Part shown: positions 6,608 through 7,442 of the stretch, piece after piece
How positions within the stretch are numbered: the first letter of the stretch is position 1
How the letters are laid out: each line of letters starts with the position of its first letter
Made by a program: the position numbers and the translations under genes
Notes under the pieces: generated by a model
Told to the model about the DNA's origin: nothing
Database searches by the model: none
Seen by the model: only the letters and a program-made list of their open reading frames with translations
Assembly: GCA_900552085.1 (NCBI GenBank)
Contig: URYB01000127.1
Location: 1 to 7,442, forward strand
Reading direction: 5' to 3'
Length of the DNA stretch: 7,442 nt
From: an uncultured Lachnobacterium sp.
Lineage (GTDB): Bacteria; Bacillota; Clostridia; Lachnospirales; Lachnospiraceae

Positions 6608-7211
6608 ACTGAAAATCCAGATATGACAGCGTTGCTTTTATGATATTCTGCCATTTTTCGATATCTTTATAAAAACAGTTATAGGATCCCACCAGCATCT
6701 TTCCATTATTTTTATTGATGGAATAAAAAAGCATTTCATACATGACACCAGGTGCCACCGGTACACGCATGGATGTGAAATAGACCGGTGCCACTGGATC
6801 CTCGATTTCGCCCCCTTCAATCATCTCGGCATAAATTCCGGCTCCCCGAAACTGTCCATATACACCCTTTTTTACTTTTTCAAATGTCACATCTTTGTTT
6901 TCGGATGTGGTATATTGCAGAATCAGACTGATTCCCATAACATCATTTACCAGAGAGACAACCCCCTGATCCTGAGACTGCACCTGCAGATAATCGATTG
7001 GGACCGGCAGCGACACTGCATTTTGAAAAAACTGTACTGCCCGGAATCGCATCGGTCCGTCCGGAAAATGAATCATTCCGCTCCCCATCTGGGAAACCAC
7101 TTCTTCTAAGGGAAGGGACTCCTGTTTCTTTTCCTCTTTTTCCCTAGCCTCCTGTAACTCTTTGGTTATTTTTTCCTGCTCGTATTGTTGTCTTGCAAGT
7201 TGTTTATCCAT
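6606..7211 (-). CDS. DcrB/Mog1-like fold protein, candidate Eag-type (DUF1795) effector chaperone
   Basis: A 201-residue soluble protein with no signal peptide or membrane segment. Residues 1-40 are highly charged and helical (Lys/Glu/Gln-rich). Residues 45-201 alternate strands and helices: strands near FFQNAVSLPV and GISLILQY, a helix near TFEKVKKGVYGQ, then strands ending in GKMLVGSYNCFYKDIEKW and a last helix IIKATLSYL. That ending is typical of the DcrB/Mog1/PsbP-like fold, to which the DUF1795 (Eag) chaperones of T6SS Rhs effectors belong. Eag chaperones bind and shield effector transmembrane segments before export; an effector with such segments is encoded later in this operon. I chose ATG 7211 because GGGGG lies 7 nt upstream. 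An in-frame ATG at 7232 would overlap the previous stop but has no visible ribosome binding site. The fold call is by eye, and the charged N-terminal helix is not part of the usual Eag chaperone. Confidence 0.55.
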   Translation of the reverse strand: MDKQLARQQYEQEKITKELQEAREKEEKKQESLPLEEVVSQMGSGMIHFPDGPMRFRAVQFFQNAVSLPVPIDYLQVQSQDQGVVSLVNDVMGISLILQYTTSENKDVTFEKVKKGVYGQFRGAGIYAEMIEGGEIEDPVAPVYFTSMRVPVAPGVMYEMLFYSINKNNGKMLVGSYNCFYKDIEKWQNIIKATLSYLDFQ

Positions 7212-7218
7212 ATTGTTG

Positions 7219-7223
7219 CCCCC
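7219..7223 (-). promoter_or_regulatory. Ribosome binding site that decides the start of the chaperone-like gene
   Basis: GGGGG on the minus strand lies 7 nt before ATG 7211. The in-frame ATG at 7232 has no purine-rich site at suitable distance, so 7211 is preferred. The match to the anti-Shine-Dalgarno sequence is only partial. Confidence 0.45.
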
Positions 7224-7228
7224 ATTTA

Positions 7229-7442
7229 TCATCCATTATTTTTGATTCTGTTTCCGTGAACATTGATTGTTTCACTTACTGTAATATCACTTCCTGCGGC
7301 ATTGATAATCTGCACATTTCCCAGTGCAGTCAATGACAGATTTTCCTCCGCCTGAAGGGAAATCAGTTCCTCCGATGAGATTGACACATCGGTCATGGCG
7401 GTCACTTCAATTGTTCCATCCGGTGAAAGCGAAATTGCCGCC
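7229..7442 (-). CDS. C-terminal end of a VgrG/gp5-like spike protein (partial)
   Basis: Reading the complement from the window edge gives 70 residues ending in TGA at 7231-7229; the start lies outside the window. The segment has alternating hydrophobic residues in short strands (TIEVTAM, DVSISS, NLSLTA, NVQIIN, DITVSE, INVHGNRI), the pattern of the gp5/VgrG C-terminal beta-helix needle. It resembles the corresponding part of the VgrG-Rhs fusion at 2791-2: both have SPDGT/GGDGT, then strand repeats, then a closing NVHGNRI / YLNGSRI motif. I infer a stand-alone third VgrG-like paralogue that ends where the other one continues into a TM-Rhs region. The stop codon overlaps an upstream ATG (ATGA) in the frame of the next gene, so translation may be coupled. 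Its N-terminal gp27-like part cannot be checked here. Confidence 0.6.
   Translation of the reverse strand, partial: AAISLSPDGTIEVTAMTDVSISSEELISLQAEENLSLTALGNVQIINAAGSDITVSETINVHGNRIKNNG

Overview
The window is a single block of co-directional genes, all on the minus strand, so transcription runs from position 7442 towards position 1. Strong GGAGG-type ribosome binding sites, moderate GC content and a DUF4280-type PAAR-like protein suggest a Firmicute, most likely a Lachnospiraceae-like clostridium. That placement is inference; the window contains no rRNA or other taxonomic marker. Adjacent genes overlap or are separated by 27 nt or less, and I see no internal promoter, terminator, RNA gene, CRISPR array or insertion sequence. 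The window looks like the middle of one long operon.

In transcription order the genes are: (1) the last 70 residues of a VgrG/gp5-like spike protein (7442-7229); (2) a protein with a charged helical N-terminus and a probable DcrB/Mog1-like (DUF1795, Eag-type chaperone) core (7211-6606); (3) a complete gp27-gp5/VgrG-like spike protein (6593-5244); (4) a protein with an unknown N-terminal half and a C-terminal pentapeptide-repeat solenoid (5257-4178); (5) an unrecognised 172-residue protein, faintly like the Imm11/DUF1629 type (4191-3673); (6) a DUF4280 PAAR-like spike tip with a helical, coiled-coil N-terminal extension (3673-2819); (7) a giant protein, open for 930 residues from position 2791 to the window edge, with no stop. 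This last protein is a complete VgrG-like spike fused through a charged helix and three hydrophobic segments to a DUF6531/Rhs (YD-repeat) protein. Its C-terminal end, where a toxin would be expected, lies outside the window.

Together these genes look like the spike, tip, adaptor, chaperone and effector part of a contractile injection system. The logic resembles Gram-negative T6SS Rhs effector modules (VgrG, PAAR, Eag chaperone, pentapeptide adaptor, Rhs toxin with transmembrane segments) but is built from Firmicute-type parts. The most notable features are the VgrG-TM-Rhs single polypeptide, the presence of at least three VgrG-like paralogues in one operon, and a candidate Eag-like chaperone in the same operon as an effector with transmembrane segments. 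No sheath, tube or baseplate gene is visible, so the delivery machine itself is inferred from the spike genes.
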